Origin: Cladophialophora immunda
Taxonomy: Eukaryota; Ascomycota; Eurotiomycetes; Chaetothyriales; Herpotrichiellaceae
DNA: 64,000 nucleotides
Reading direction: 5' to 3'
Assembly (NCBI RefSeq): GCF_000835495.1
Contig: NW_015622544.1
Location: 453,704 to 517,703, forward strand
Part shown: positions 19,976 to 31,043 of the stretch, in pieces
How positions within the stretch are numbered: position 1 is the first letter of the stretch
Layout of the letters: every line of letters begins with the position of its first letter
Program-made: the position numbers and the translations under genes
The notes under the pieces: generated by a model
What the model saw: the letters and a program-made list of their open reading frames with translations, nothing else
The model's database searches: none
Told to the model about the DNA's origin: nothing

Positions 19976-22665
19976 GAGGAAGGCCCATGACGCCGCCAAA
20001 AGGGAAATTAAGGTATCATTTTAGCGTCGATGTTGACCATGGCGAAGACTGAGTGGACGACGACGAGTGGATTGGGGGGGTGGAAGGAAGCATTCTCGCG
20101 GCGTCAGGGGTAGCGGCGGGTCTTGTGGTCTTGTCTGTGTTGGCTCGGTGGTGGTTGTATAGCGGAATCCACATGGCGCCTCTTAGGGCAGCCTCATCAA
20201 GCCTCCCGTCTGAGCCATTGGCTCCCCTCCAACCTCATCCGAGATTGTGGCGGCGAAAAGTGGCAACGTCCTCCACTCAGCTTGAACATGTCTCGTGGAA
20301 AGCTGGCGATGCTCCCACCATAACAACTTGGCCGTGCAGAGGCACGCTTGTATTTGCTGGCCAGGACTATGTCATTCTCGATGCTGTTTGTCCAACCACA
20401 GACCACAGTCTGACGTGGCCATGAAATGATGGAAGGTTGATTTGCTTGACACAGGCAGAAATCGTGTTAGGGTTGCCAACTGCTCCAGTGACCGGACCTC
20501 ATCACACGGCAAATTCGTCTTTGTTGTTGCTTGTGTACTTGTTTACCAGGGCTCATTTGGGGGAAAGCAGCTGTTCTCGCGTAATTTCTCGCCTTTGTCC
20601 CAACCGAGATACTTTTACCCACGATAGTCCGTATTGAGCATGTCCGCCTGTACCAGTCCTGGTCAATATTGTTTGGTCCTGAGATCGCATCATCGATTCA
20701 TCAGCCAACGGGTCACAACATCGAGGTCCATAGCGCAGGAGATAGATCCGTGCTGCCGCGGTCCGCGAACGATTTGATTGCTGGTCGCTTAGGGCCTGGC
20801 CTAGTTCACCGCCCCTGGTTGCAACGTCCGTGATTTTCTGTTGCCACTCGCACCTCGGAGCAGCGTTGCAGGACGAGTAGTGGTCGTCGTAGTAAACAAA
20901 TGAGCTTGACAAGGTGTGCTCGGAGGTTTGACGCACTTTCAAAGCACCCCAGTTGAGGGGCAGAGCGGAGAGTTGCAAGTGGCTCCAAGGATGCTGATCT
21001 GGCGCAGTTCGGAAATGAAGAGCCAAGATTACCAACAGGGGATGCAGCCAATCAGCACGCTCTGCCGTTGCCGCCTCCTGCAATGGCCATGTCGACATTT
21101 GCTCCCGGTGCTTCATCTTCGACCCATTCACCGGCTCTCTCCCCTTCGCACCCATGACATGGACTCCTCCAGTGTCCGCACCGCTGCATCACTTTTTGAT
21201 TGGAAAGAGAAAAACACACACATGCACACAACGCTCTCGCACGAGTACAACCTCCTGAACCAATTGCCACCCTGCAATAATGCCCTGGACTGCAACTCTG
21301 ATGATGACTCGCAGCTAGGGTTACTGCGCAACAGAAGGATCAGATCTCGTATCACTACTCAGATCCAGTCGTCTAGACTCTACCGAGTCCTCGTGCTCCG
21401 TATGGACTTTCTTACCACCATTCCGCCATTGTTTTGTTCATCCTGACCCATTGGGGGATGCAAAAGATATCGATAAAGACAAAATTCCAATATTACGTCT
21501 AGTTGAGCCAGCGTCAATCACCCACGAGGGCCCTGAAAATAGCACGCGATCATGCTATCATGCAATGGTGGAGACGGAGCTCTTTCGATTGGAACAACAA
21601 TTACTCTTTCCAGCAGTACCGGCAACCTGGTTCCGTTTAAGCTGCCCAACGTGATTGTGCAAGCCGCTCTCCGGAGTCTTTTCCATTCCTGTCCACCGAC
21701 CCTCATACCTTCGATCTCCTCCACATGCTCCAACGACGAAGCATAATAATAAAGAGGACTTCGGTAGTATTCGGAGTACTGAGACGCTTGTTCACAGAGC
21801 ATAGCGGACTGAAAAGAGAAGTTTGCAATAACATGATCCGAGCCAAGGGTGTTCATACGGCCAACATCGTGCTCAAAAACATCCAGAGGGCGCACGAATT
21901 ATCGATTCGACGAACGCCCACTCGGTTGCGCCACGCCGCAACACCGACGATCAAACAGGCGAACAGCATTCTCAACCTAGCTTGCCCCCAACGACAGGAA
22001 ACGGCCAGTATCAGAGTCGACGGTGCATATTCTGGATCTGAGACAAGTCAGGGATGCGAGATGAAAAGAAGCGACTAACAGCGACTGGCCCGTCGGTGAA
22101 ACATGACATACAAAGTCCGACCTCTCCCACAACAACACGGCGAGACCAGTACACGAGCCCCTGACACGTGACCGTGACCTAGCCTGATGAATAATGGCCG
22201 AAAAGGCGTCTGGGCCTTCGGTGGCATCAACCAGACACATGGTGGCTCCTCTCAATAATACTCGAGAGTCATCGTACCACAAAACGATAATGGTCGTGTG
22301 TGGAGCATGTGGAAGTTGTTCATCTGGCATCAATTTCCGTTGCAGTTGAAGGACACTGTCTTGTTGACATTGATTATCTTTTTGCAAGGTACGCAATACA
22401 CTTTTTCTTCTTCTATCCGGCCATCACGAGGTACTGGGACTGAAGAAGATCGCCATGCGCCCGAGTATGGATACGCTGAAAGAGATACACCCCACTCACC
22501 ACTTTCAACTTCTTGTTTTTGTTACCCATTAAACTCCCCGCGAGCAAACGACTGCCCGACTTTCGTGATGATATGCCAGCTGAGGAAGTCGGGCGGTCTG
22601 GAAACTGTCACTCTCGTCGTCATCGTCGTCATTCGTTCCAATCTACCGAGCACAGAGTTTCCCTC
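19976..22665. other. 2.7-kb region before SHMT, no gene seen
   Basis: Several short frames exist on both strands (for example 20053-20424 plus, 20553-21155 minus, 22298-22777 plus), but none has a domain, repeat or consistent splice structure. The left end belongs to the wall-protein promoter and the right end to the SHMT 3' flank. I see nothing else definite. Confidence 0.45.
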
Positions 22666-24479
22666 TCAGCTAGTCGTCGTGTCCTTGACCCAAGGCTCTG
22701 CAAATGTCCCAACCCAATCCTCCACTTCCTGCCTCAGAGTCAGAATTTCGGCGACCTCGGCCCCATCATTCAAGTAATCTAGGAAACTCTTGACCGCTCC
22801 AGGATTCTTCTTTCCCTTCGCTTCCGCATCCGACCGAGCGCTCTTGTCCACCTTGATCGCGATCGACACGGCTCGATCGACGATCTCTGCCACGCGAGTG
22901 AAATCGCCTGGCTGGAAACCTCGGGTTGTCATGGCAGGCGATCCCATCCTCAACCCTCCAGGCCTCAGGGCAGATTTATCGCCAGGCACTGTGTTCTTGT
23001 TCGCGGCCACGCCGCACAACTCAAGCACGCGCTCGACGCGAGCACCGTCAATACCCTTTGACTTCAAATCGACGAGCACCAAGTGGTTGTCTGTCCCGCC
23101 ACTAACAATGTTGTAGCCCAAACCGCCTGTATATGCGGAATTGCCGAGCCGTTCCGCAAGGGCTTTCGCATTGGACAGGACTATCTTCTGGTATTCCTTG
23201 AATTCTTTCGTTTGAGCCTGTTTCAATGCAACCGCAAGAGCGGTAATGGTGTGGTTGTGCGGGCCGCCCTGGTGGCCTGGGAAGACGGATGCGTTGATAG
23301 GACCTTCGAGGTCGTACATCTCCTTCTCGCCCTTTTTGTTGGTTCGGCGAACGCCCTTACGGTAAAAGATCATGGCTCCTCGAGGGCCACGGAGGGATTT
23401 GTGTGTGGTGGTTGTCACCACATCCGAGTATTGGAAGGGGCTGGGGATCACGTCCGCAGCGACCAGGCCGGATATGTGAGCCATGTCGGATAACAGGTAG
23501 GCGCCCACTTCGTCCGCGATGGCTCGCATGCGTTCATAGTCGATCAGTCGGCTGTACGCAGAGGTTCCGGCGATGATGACTTTGGGGCGGTACAAAAGGG
23601 CATACTCATGCATCTTGTCGTAGTCAATCAATCCTGTTGATTCGTCCAGGCGATATGGTAGGGTCTCAAAATATTTAGAGATCATGGATATCTTCTTTGT
23701 GGGAGTCTGATAGCCGTGAGATAAGTGGCCACCGTGGGGAAGATCAAGACCCATGATGCGGTCGTGCGTGTTGAGGAGGGCTGAGTAGGCGTAAAGATTT
23801 GCGGGAGAGCCAGACAGGGCTGAGTTTGTTCAGTTTTTGATATCGACAGAGCTCCATGATATGTGGTCACTTACGTTGGACATTGACACCCCACTCTTCT
23901 GGACTCAGGCGATATGTCTCCAGGGCGCGCTTTTGACATAGTCTCTCGGATTCGTCGATATGTTCGTTGCCCCCGTAGTATCGTGCTCCCGGATAGCCCT
24001 CCGAGTACTTGTCTAGACGGAGTGTTAGAAAATCGGCTGCTAACCGATCGGTGACGTGCTAGACTTACTTTGCATTACACTGCCCAAGGCGTCCAACACG
24101 GCCTGAGAGGTGAAGTTCTCGGAAGGGATGAGATTGATGAAATGTCTCTGGCGACGTATCTCCTGCAAAGACAATCCGAATTAGAGTCATCACTTAAGAA
24201 GCTGTCATAGGGCGTCTTACGCGCTGCAAGATCTCGTAGATCTCGGGATCGGCTTCTTTGAGATGCTCACCCAGTAACTGCCGGCTGTGTAAGTACATAG
24301 GAATACGGCTTGGGCATTGAAAATCACGTTACCTTGTTTTGGGCCTCAGTCTGGGAAGAGCTCTGTGTTCGCGAAGACGACAGCCCTCTGATAGTGGCCC
24401 TGCATGAGAAGCATATCGACGGCTTGAAGGCCAAGGCCGGTGCCGTCCAGATCCTCTTTGCGAGCATTGAACGGGCCAT
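22666..24479 (-). CDS. shm1: Serine hydroxymethyltransferase, mitochondrial type
   Basis: PLP enzyme that interconverts serine plus tetrahydrofolate with glycine plus 5,10-methylene-THF. Five exons: 24479-24333, 24277-24221, 24162-24069, 24012-23875 and 23819-22666, giving 529 residues. Spliced conserved blocks are [40 protein letters not shown] and [32 protein letters not shown] and the PLP-lysine region [19 protein letters not shown] follow. The first 45 residues are rich in Arg, Ser and Ala without acids, a mitochondrial presequence, so this is likely the Shm1-type isozyme; a cytosolic paralogue would be elsewhere. The frame is open upstream of the chosen ATG, but the presequence begins cleanly there. 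All introns have GTAAGT-like donors and are 50-60 bases. Confidence 0.96.
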
Positions 24480-26013
24480 GTTGGGTAACGGTAAGAGATG
24501 AATGACTTGAGTGCCTGGCGGAGTCGAGCACTGGCAAATGAGAATAGCGCAAACCAAGTGCGGAGAAAAGGATTATCTCAATCAGGCCTCTTCAGTGCGT
24601 CAGAGTAGACAAGAGGCGAGAGGTGCAAAATGTCCCGCACCGGCCAATCCAAGCTCTCGACAGGTGTCAGCTACCTCGACTCAGCCCCCTGATAGAGACT
24701 GAACCCCAGATGGAGAGGCGGTGGGTGCTATGACTGATGATATATAGACTTGGGTGTTCCATCAGAGTGGCGCGAGATCAAGGAATGAAGTCCAACCAAT
24801 GCGGAGGTTTCGCCGGTTGCTGCAACAGGAAGGTCAAGCGAGGCTGTGAAAATCATTTCTCTCGAATCTCCCCCCAAGATTCTGTTCTTCTCTCTTCTTC
24901 ACAACTAAATCCAAGATGAAGAGCATCTGTACGTCAGCTGCAGCTCCCGCGCTCTGGCTTCCGGGCTGGAGGTCTGTGGGCGGTGCTGATATGTCCTGGG
25001 TCCAAGCACCACCTTGAAGGACAATTTGAAACAAAGACTGATTGGACATGTTGTTGATTAAGAGCTGAGTCTGTATCATCTGCCTTGTCTACCGCTTGGA
25101 GTGTTTGTGAATGCACTCAATCTGCCATGGCTGGACTGGCTCACTACCTTTATGACGGGCTGACTGCGACGTTGGATGGCCCAGAGTTGTTTTTGATGCT
25201 GTTGTGGATTGGCAAGAGATTTGCTATGGGCAGTGAGCAGGGACATGGAAGAGATATCTGGAAAATCGCCGACACCGTCCTTTGAATCCACTGCAGGGGC
25301 CAAAGGGGAGTCTTCTTCCACCAGCTGAGTGTTGATGTTCCCTTTTTATGAATACCATTTGATGCTGCTGTGCACAATCTCGGCCTACTGGCCTTCAATG
25401 GGTGGTGCTTTGGTTTCCTTCTAGCACCTGTGACTTCTTTCCCCCTCCTTTTCGCGCATTAATGATGGTCTATTTTCATGATTGGCAGGAGAATGCTCTT
25501 CCTAGCCGCGATCACGCTGTTCTTGCGCGGTCAAGCAATCTGTTACCGGTGGTATTGGGTAGTTGCGCCGTCTTGCGTGAATGCTTCACACCTCGCTGCC
25601 GCCCTCCCCCGCTGCTTTAACAGGCCATTTGCAGTCAAGCACACCTTCTCGGGAAGCTCTGTCGACTATCTCCTGCCTCCTGCCTCCTGCCTCCTGCCTG
25701 TTTCTCATCACAGCCGATCTCGCTGCTATACCAGTGTTGCCAAGCGGAAGGTGGTTGAGATGCCCCTTTCCCACAGACACATTGCATGAATTTGAACTTC
25801 CCAGCACTCTCTCTTTCCTCGTTTCTCATTCTCCGTCTTACTTCCCAAGCCATCTTCGTCTCGCCTTTGATCCGTCCGTGCACAGCACAGCAGACGACCG
25901 CTTTGTCCTCGCTGCCTTCAGCTCTGATCTCGTGCTCTTGTAAGACAAGTCCCTTTTCAGTCACGCTGTTTTGCTCAGACATCACAAACAGATTCATTCT
26001 CCGTCCCGTCACC
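24480..26013. promoter_or_regulatory. Divergent intergenic region between SHMT and the F-box-like gene
   Basis: About 1.5 kb between head-to-head genes. The last 250 bases before 26014 are strongly pyrimidine-rich (CTCTCTTTCCTC-type), typical of a fungal transcription start region. A heptamer repeat lies at 25671-25698. The small frames in between show no protein features. Confidence 0.5.
25671..25698. repeat. Tandem heptamer (TCCTGCC) x4
   Basis: Four perfect copies of TCCTGCC in tandem, about 315 bases upstream of the start codon at 26014. It is a small minisatellite in a promoter region and could vary in copy number between strains. Confidence 0.9.
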
Positions 26014-27541
26014 ATGGCTCCCACTACCCGCAAGAGAGCCCAGGTCAACAACAACCCTCAACCCATCAGCGTTGTGTCTGCTGGAGCTGACGTGGTCACC
26101 GCCGGAGGTGTCACGGGTCGCAAGTACAAGGACGACGATCCCTTCGAGAGTGTCTTCGATCCCCTCATCGACGTTCCATCCGATGACCATGACTCTGACC
26201 ATTCTGACTTTGGCGCTGACTCGAGGAAACGCAAGAGAAAGTGTGACAGCGACCGGAAGGGGAAGTCCAAGAAACGCTTCGCTCGCTGTGCTCCCCCTCC
26301 TCCTGCTGTCCCAGATCTCTCAGATGATGAATATGCCTTGAATGGCAATCAGACTGAAGAGGAAGAGGATGGCGGCCTCTGGTCCGTCGAACGTAGGGCC
26401 GGTACAAAAAAGACAAATGAGGACAAGACCAATCACTCGCAAGTCCTGTAAGCAAAATTTTCTCTTCGAGGACCTGTCCTCTTCACCTTCCCAACTCCAG
26501 TTTTTCAACTCGACTTCGTTTTCCCTTCTGCCACCTGGCAAAGGCTAATTAAATATATAACCAGGAGCATTGAGGTGAACAGTGAAGGTGGCGTCACGAC
26601 GCTTATCAACCTCAACCTCGCGGATCTCCTGAAGAATTTGGGCGCTTCTTCTTGGACTTTGTCTACCAGACCGCGATCCGAAGCTGCTGAGATCGCCACC
26701 GAGTTTCCTGAGGACACCACCATGGTTCAGAACAAGCGGCTTGGCTTCCTAGACCTCCCACTCGAGCTTCGCCTGAAGACATATCGACTGCTCTTCCGTG
26801 ACGACAAGGCCATTGAATTCGATCGCCGCGACTTCTCACGCTCTTCTCACTTTCTCCGAACTTGCAAAACAGTCCTCCAAGAAGGCAGAGAGGTCCTCTA
26901 CGGCGAAAATTCATTCCACTTCACCCGAGAAACTGCCATTCGCGGTAGATACTACGAGAAGGTCTGGAAAGAGATTGGCTACAAGGATGTAAGACGATTC
27001 TTCGAAATCATCGGTCCTGCCTGCGTAAGTATCCTCTCGACTTTGGAGACCTTTTCTCTTGCTCTATCAGCCACAGACGCACGCTGAACTCCCTTCACAG
27101 ATCTCTCACATGAAATACATCTCGTTTGTGCTCACCGACGGCGCGGACAATCGAACTAGAACCTCCACCCAAATCCCTGAACGCAAGTTCGTTAACGACC
27201 CACATCTGCACCAGGTCTTCCGTATTATTGGAGCCAGTGCCACGTTGAGGACACTTGCAATCCAATTTGCCGGCCGCGGCTGGGTTTCCAACAACGACTT
27301 CCACTTCTTGAAAGCTCTTACTGAGATCAAGTGTTACAAATTCGCCACCATCTACCGCTTCAGAGGGAACAGCAACAAGTGCTTCGGTGACCTCCAAGAC
27401 AAGATGAAGCAAGTCATGCGTGTGACGGATGAGAATGGTGACGAAGTTGACCGGCCGGACAGTCAAAATAGGGTGAAGATGGTGTATGAGGGATGGAACC
27501 CAGTATTCCCTGTCATGCTGCATTACGTGTATGACTGGTAA
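26014..27541 (+). CDS. F-box-like / DUF7730-type fungal protein with acidic-basic leader
   Basis: Three exons, 26014-26447, 26565-27024 and 27101-27541, give 444 residues. Splicing removes an in-frame stop right after the first donor (CCT then GTAAGC) and joins VLSIEVNSEGGVTTLINLNL. Residues 45-145 form a charged region with Asp/Ser clusters and a strong nuclear-type basic stretch (RKRKRKCDSDRKGKSKKR, about 69-86). At about 205-222 is LGFLDLPLELRLKTYRLLF, the motif that opens the large fungal family of F-box-like or DUF7730 proteins, followed by FLRTCKTVLQEGREVLYGEN, also characteristic. The C-terminal part lacks a recognisable domain. Such proteins are often treated as possible ubiquitin-ligase adaptors, but that is unproven. 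The function of this one is unknown. Confidence 0.8.
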
Positions 27542-28252
27542 CTGATCAAGAGCCAGGAAGATACGGCTACAACATCATACGATTAGTCCGGTGTGTCCCA
27601 CCCGTGTTGATCAAGGATATGTTCAGGGTTGGACATAAGTGAATTGCGAGAGGAAACAGGACAGTCGTGGGCACAATACGGGAATCAGAGAGTTCCAGTT
27701 CAAGGGTTCAGCCCATTGTTGAAGGGCAGGAAATAAAAAGAGCAGCACATTTGGCGAGCTTGGTCACATTTTCACTGTCGCAAGAGATGTCTGAAGCGAC
27801 TCTGAAAGGTTGAAGTCAAGTGATGGACCTGAATCAGGTGGAATTGTCAGATGGCCTGTCATGGAGGCATCGTGAAAGAACAATGGAAACTGGCAACGGA
27901 AAACGGATAATGCGGTTCATAAGCACGGATCGCAGACGATGTACTTGTTCTCCTTCTGGAGGGACTGGACCTTGAGCAATGAGGCCAAGGCATGTACAGT
28001 AGCTGGGCGTCAAAGTCAACAGAGATCGATTAATCAATCGTCCAAGAATCAGGAAAACCTATCGGACACTTGTGAGAGCGTTCAATTTGTAGGACTGTCA
28101 TCGAAGTTTGTTCCCTTGTACCAAACATGTCAGCTTCACTGCATCCCGTTGCTGTCTACAGATTCCCTTTTGCGGCTTCCCAACAAGGTCAGTCGTCAAT
28201 ATTCCAACTGAATTGTCTAGCATCCAATCTGGGACGGTCGAACAGACCCCGA
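27542..28252. other. Convergent 3' flank region before urc1
   Basis: About 700 bases between two tail-to-tail genes. Short frames only, no recognisable protein, RNA or repeat. Confidence 0.5.
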
Positions 28253-29827
28253 CTAATGCTCAATGTCATCCCAACTGCGGCCCTGGACGGCGTTCAGCTC
28301 GTCGATCGACATGACTTTGCCGGTGGTGAAATAGCCGGCGTGGATCTTTGCGTCGATCTCGACGCGCGAGTCCTCGGGGATCATATCGTCGGGGATGGGG
28401 ACCCTCTCGAGGATGGGGATGCCCTGCTCGACGATGGCGTCGTGCTTCATGTTGGACATGGACAGCATGCGATCGATCTTGGTGATGCCGAGCCAGTGCA
28501 GGATGTCGGGCATGAGGGCCTGGAAGCGCATGTCCTTGACGCCCGCGATGTTCTCGGTGCGCTGGAAGTACTCGCTGGCGCGGTCAGCGCCGCGCTTGCG
28601 GGCGTTGTAAACCAGGTACTTTGTGACCTCGCCGAGGGCGCGGCCCTCCTTGCGGAAGTAGATGACGACACCGGAGCCGCCCTTCTGGGCCTCCTTGACG
28701 GCCTCCTCGATGCCGAAGATCAGGTACGGGCGGCACGTGCAGATGTCGGACCCGAACACGTCGCTGCCGTTGCACTCGTCGTGCACCCGCAGCGCCAGCC
28801 GTACGTTGGGGTCCGCCATCTTGGCCGGGTCGCCGAAGCAGTACACCGTCAGTCCGCCGATGGGGGGCAGGAACACCTTGATGTCGTTGCGTGTCACCAG
28901 CTCCGGGTACGAGCCGCCCGTGTGCTCGAAGAGCGCACGCCGCAGGGCGCTTTCGTGGATCCCGAACCGCTCCGCCACGCCCGGCAAGTACCAGACCGGT
29001 TCGACCGCGAACTTGGTCACGTTCAACTCCCCGGTCTCGTTGAGGCAGATCCGCCCGTCCGGCTTCAAGCGGCCCGCCTTCACGGACTGTTCGAGCTCGG
29101 GGATCTTCATGTGCGCCTTGGTCACGGCGATGGTGGGCCGGATGTCGAGGTCCTGCGATTGCATGAGGTCCTTGTACAGCCAGGGCGCCAGGTGGCCGAA
29201 GGGGTCCATAGCAACGATTTTCTTCTTGTCGCCCCACGCCGGAAAGGGGCCGATGTTCGCGGCGGGCTCGGTGTTGGTGAAGTCCGGTTTATGCTCGAGG
29301 TCGAGATTGTTGCTCGCCACGGCGAGGGCGTGGTATATGCTGTAGGACCCGCCGTGGGCCCCGATGGCGTTGCGACGACGAATCGTGTTGTAGTGGCGAC
29401 TGACGACCACAGGGCCACGTTTGATGGGATTGGGTTCCCCCCAATCAAGAGGAATGGGGTCGATCCCCGACTGGCCTGGGTAGGTGGTGAGGATGATTCG
29501 CGACGTGACGGATGACTTCCTCGCGGGGGTCGTGGGAGATGAAGGTGCCTTGGGAGCCAGGCTGGAGTCCGTGGGAGGAGAGGCAGCGCCGCTCGCGGAC
29601 TTGCCCAGCTGGATGGGGTCCAAGCTCGGGGAGTCTCTGCTGTTTGCTCGAGACCCGGGAGCGCCGCGCAGTTGGTTCACCGATTGCGAAGTCTCGACTC
29701 GGCTCTGGAGGGACTCCACGTTGGCAGCTAGGTTTGCCTGGTCCAGCTGCATTTTCTTGAGAGTGGTGAGGATCTCTGAGAGGATGGGCTCGGTGGTGAC
29801 CCCGTTGGTGGGCTGCGGAGTAGCCAT
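28253..29827 (-). CDS. urc1: Urc1, GTP cyclohydrolase II-like uracil catabolism protein
   Basis: Single exon, 524 residues. The C-terminal half is a GTP cyclohydrolase II fold: RVHDECNGSDVFGSDICTC keeps the three zinc cysteines with the C-x10-C-x-C spacing of RibA, and YFRKEGRALGEVTKYLVYN matches the catalytic Q/K-E-G-R loop. The N-terminal half (about residues 115-300: GWGDKKK-type and DPFGHLAPWLYKDL blocks) is the extra domain that separates fungal Urc1 from true riboflavin-pathway enzymes. The first 100 residues are Ser/Pro-rich and disordered with a short coiled coil. In Lachancea kluyveri, URC1 is needed to use uracil as nitrogen source through the URC pathway, whose substrate is thought to be a uracil nucleotide. 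Codon use is strikingly GC-rich at third positions compared with neighbours. Divergent to elf1. Confidence 0.9.
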   Translation of the reverse strand: MATPQPTNGVTTEPILSEILTTLKKMQLDQANLAANVESLQSRVETSQSVNQLRGAPGSRANSRDSPSLDPIQLGKSASGAASPPTDSSLAPKAPSSPTTPARKSSVTSRIILTTYPGQSGIDPIPLDWGEPNPIKRGPVVVSRHYNTIRRRNAIGAHGGSYSIYHALAVASNNLDLEHKPDFTNTEPAANIGPFPAWGDKKKIVAMDPFGHLAPWLYKDLMQSQDLDIRPTIAVTKAHMKIPELEQSVKAGRLKPDGRICLNETGELNVTKFAVEPVWYLPGVAERFGIHESALRRALFEHTGGSYPELVTRNDIKVFLPPIGGLTVYCFGDPAKMADPNVRLALRVHDECNGSDVFGSDICTCRPYLIFGIEEAVKEAQKGGSGVVIYFRKEGRALGEVTKYLVYNARKRGADRASEYFQRTENIAGVKDMRFQALMPDILHWLGITKIDRMLSMSNMKHDAIVEQGIPILERVPIPDDMIPEDSRVEIDAKIHAGYFTTGKVMSIDELNAVQGRSWDDIEH

Positions 29828-30487
29828 GAAGTGCGGATGCCGTAGGATAAACTGCTCGAACGAAACCAGGGCCCCCGCGTGCCGTAAAGAAGTTTATTCA
29901 CAGCTTGGGAGGGAGAATTCCAATAAATCCGTCGCAGCCTAGATCTGTTTTGCCTCCCTAGCAATCCCACCAAGACTTGGACAGCAAGAATGGACGTCGA
30001 ACCCGATGCTGACGAGGGATGGCCAGAAGGAACGTTGAAATACCTCCGAGACTGCTCTCAAACACCAAGAAAAAGCCCCAAGCACCCAGCACGATCTAAA
30101 GATGTATATGTAGGTATAAGGGATAAAGATATGACACAAGGGAGAAGGAGGAATCTCTTGAATGAGAGTGCAACGTTGAGGCAGTGGTTGGGTGCAGTGG
30201 GTGGGGGAAAGAATGATGCCCTCGATGTCATGTCCCGCAGCGGGATGTGATTGGCCACTCGGCGCATCGGAGGATGCCGCGATAGCGATAACGCATCGTG
30301 AGAGGGCACGTGACTGCGGAGATGGCGACGAGGCTGCGGCCTTCGAGGTCCTCGACGTCCTCGACGCGTCTCACTTTATTAGAGTCACCAACTCCCTCTC
30401 CCAACTCTCTCCAGTCTCCCTCTTTCAACCCGCCTTGGTTTTCCTCTTGCCGCACCAACACCGAGGTCGTCGGCGTTTATATAAATC
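29828..30487. promoter_or_regulatory. Divergent promoter between urc1 and elf1
   Basis: About 660 bases between two start codons. The 120 bases before elf1 are pyrimidine-rich (CTCCCAACTCTCTCC-type), as expected for its transcription start. No GATA-factor operator was mapped, although URC genes are nitrogen-regulated in yeasts. Confidence 0.5.
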
Positions 30488-31043
30488 ATGGTGAGTCCTC
30501 GTAAATTTCGAGGTATGCCCATCTTCTTCTTCTGACGTGCTCATCGCAGGGGAAACGAAAGAAGTCCTCACGCAAACCTCAAGGCCCCAAGAAAGTCAGT
30601 ATAGCCTCACCTTCTCATGTCTAGATTCAAGCCCAGACCACATCTCCGACCCACCACATGACCACTTTGTTTCTCAAACTAACATCACTTTTCCGATCTT
30701 GCAGCGCGAGCCCCTCGCCTCGACCTTCACCTGTCTCTTCTGCAACCACGAGAAAGCCATCCAAGTCAAACTGGACAAGAAAGCCGGCGTGGGTAACCTA
30801 CACTGCAAAGTATGCGGGCAGAGGTTTCAAACCGGTATCAACTACCTGAGCGCCGCTGTCGATGTTTACTCCGACTGGATCGACGCCTGTGAAGATGTGG
30901 CAAAGACTGCGGCGACAAAGGAGGCCGAGGAGGATGCCAAGTTCAGCAGTTATGCAACATCCGGCCGAGCCGGCGCGGGAGTTGGAGTCGCCGGCGGAGG
31001 CGCCGATGAAGAAGACGACGATGCCGATTATGGCGACGAGTGA
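30488..31043 (+). CDS. elf1: Elf1, transcription elongation factor
   Basis: Small zinc protein that travels with RNA polymerase II and helps passage through nucleosomes. Exons 30488-30490, 30550-30594 and 30705-31043 give 128 residues. Exon 1 contributes only the start codon: ATG is directly followed by a GTGAGT donor. Exon 2 encodes the basic tail [15 protein letters not shown], and exon 3 continues [20 protein letters not shown]. The zinc ribbon is C-x2-C (CLFC) and C-x2-C (CKVC) spaced as in Elf1/ELOF1, followed by [17 protein letters not shown]. The C-terminus is Gly/Ala-rich then acidic ([12 protein letters not shown]), a fungal extension absent from animal ELOF1. Confidence 0.95.

Noticed and set aside
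20053..20424. 123-codon plus-strand frame with a hydrophobic stretch
   Set aside because: One possible membrane segment but no family, no splice context and it overlaps the wall-protein upstream region.
28127..29515. 462-codon plus-strand frame
   Set aside because: Antisense to urc1. It is open only because urc1 has G/C-rich third positions.
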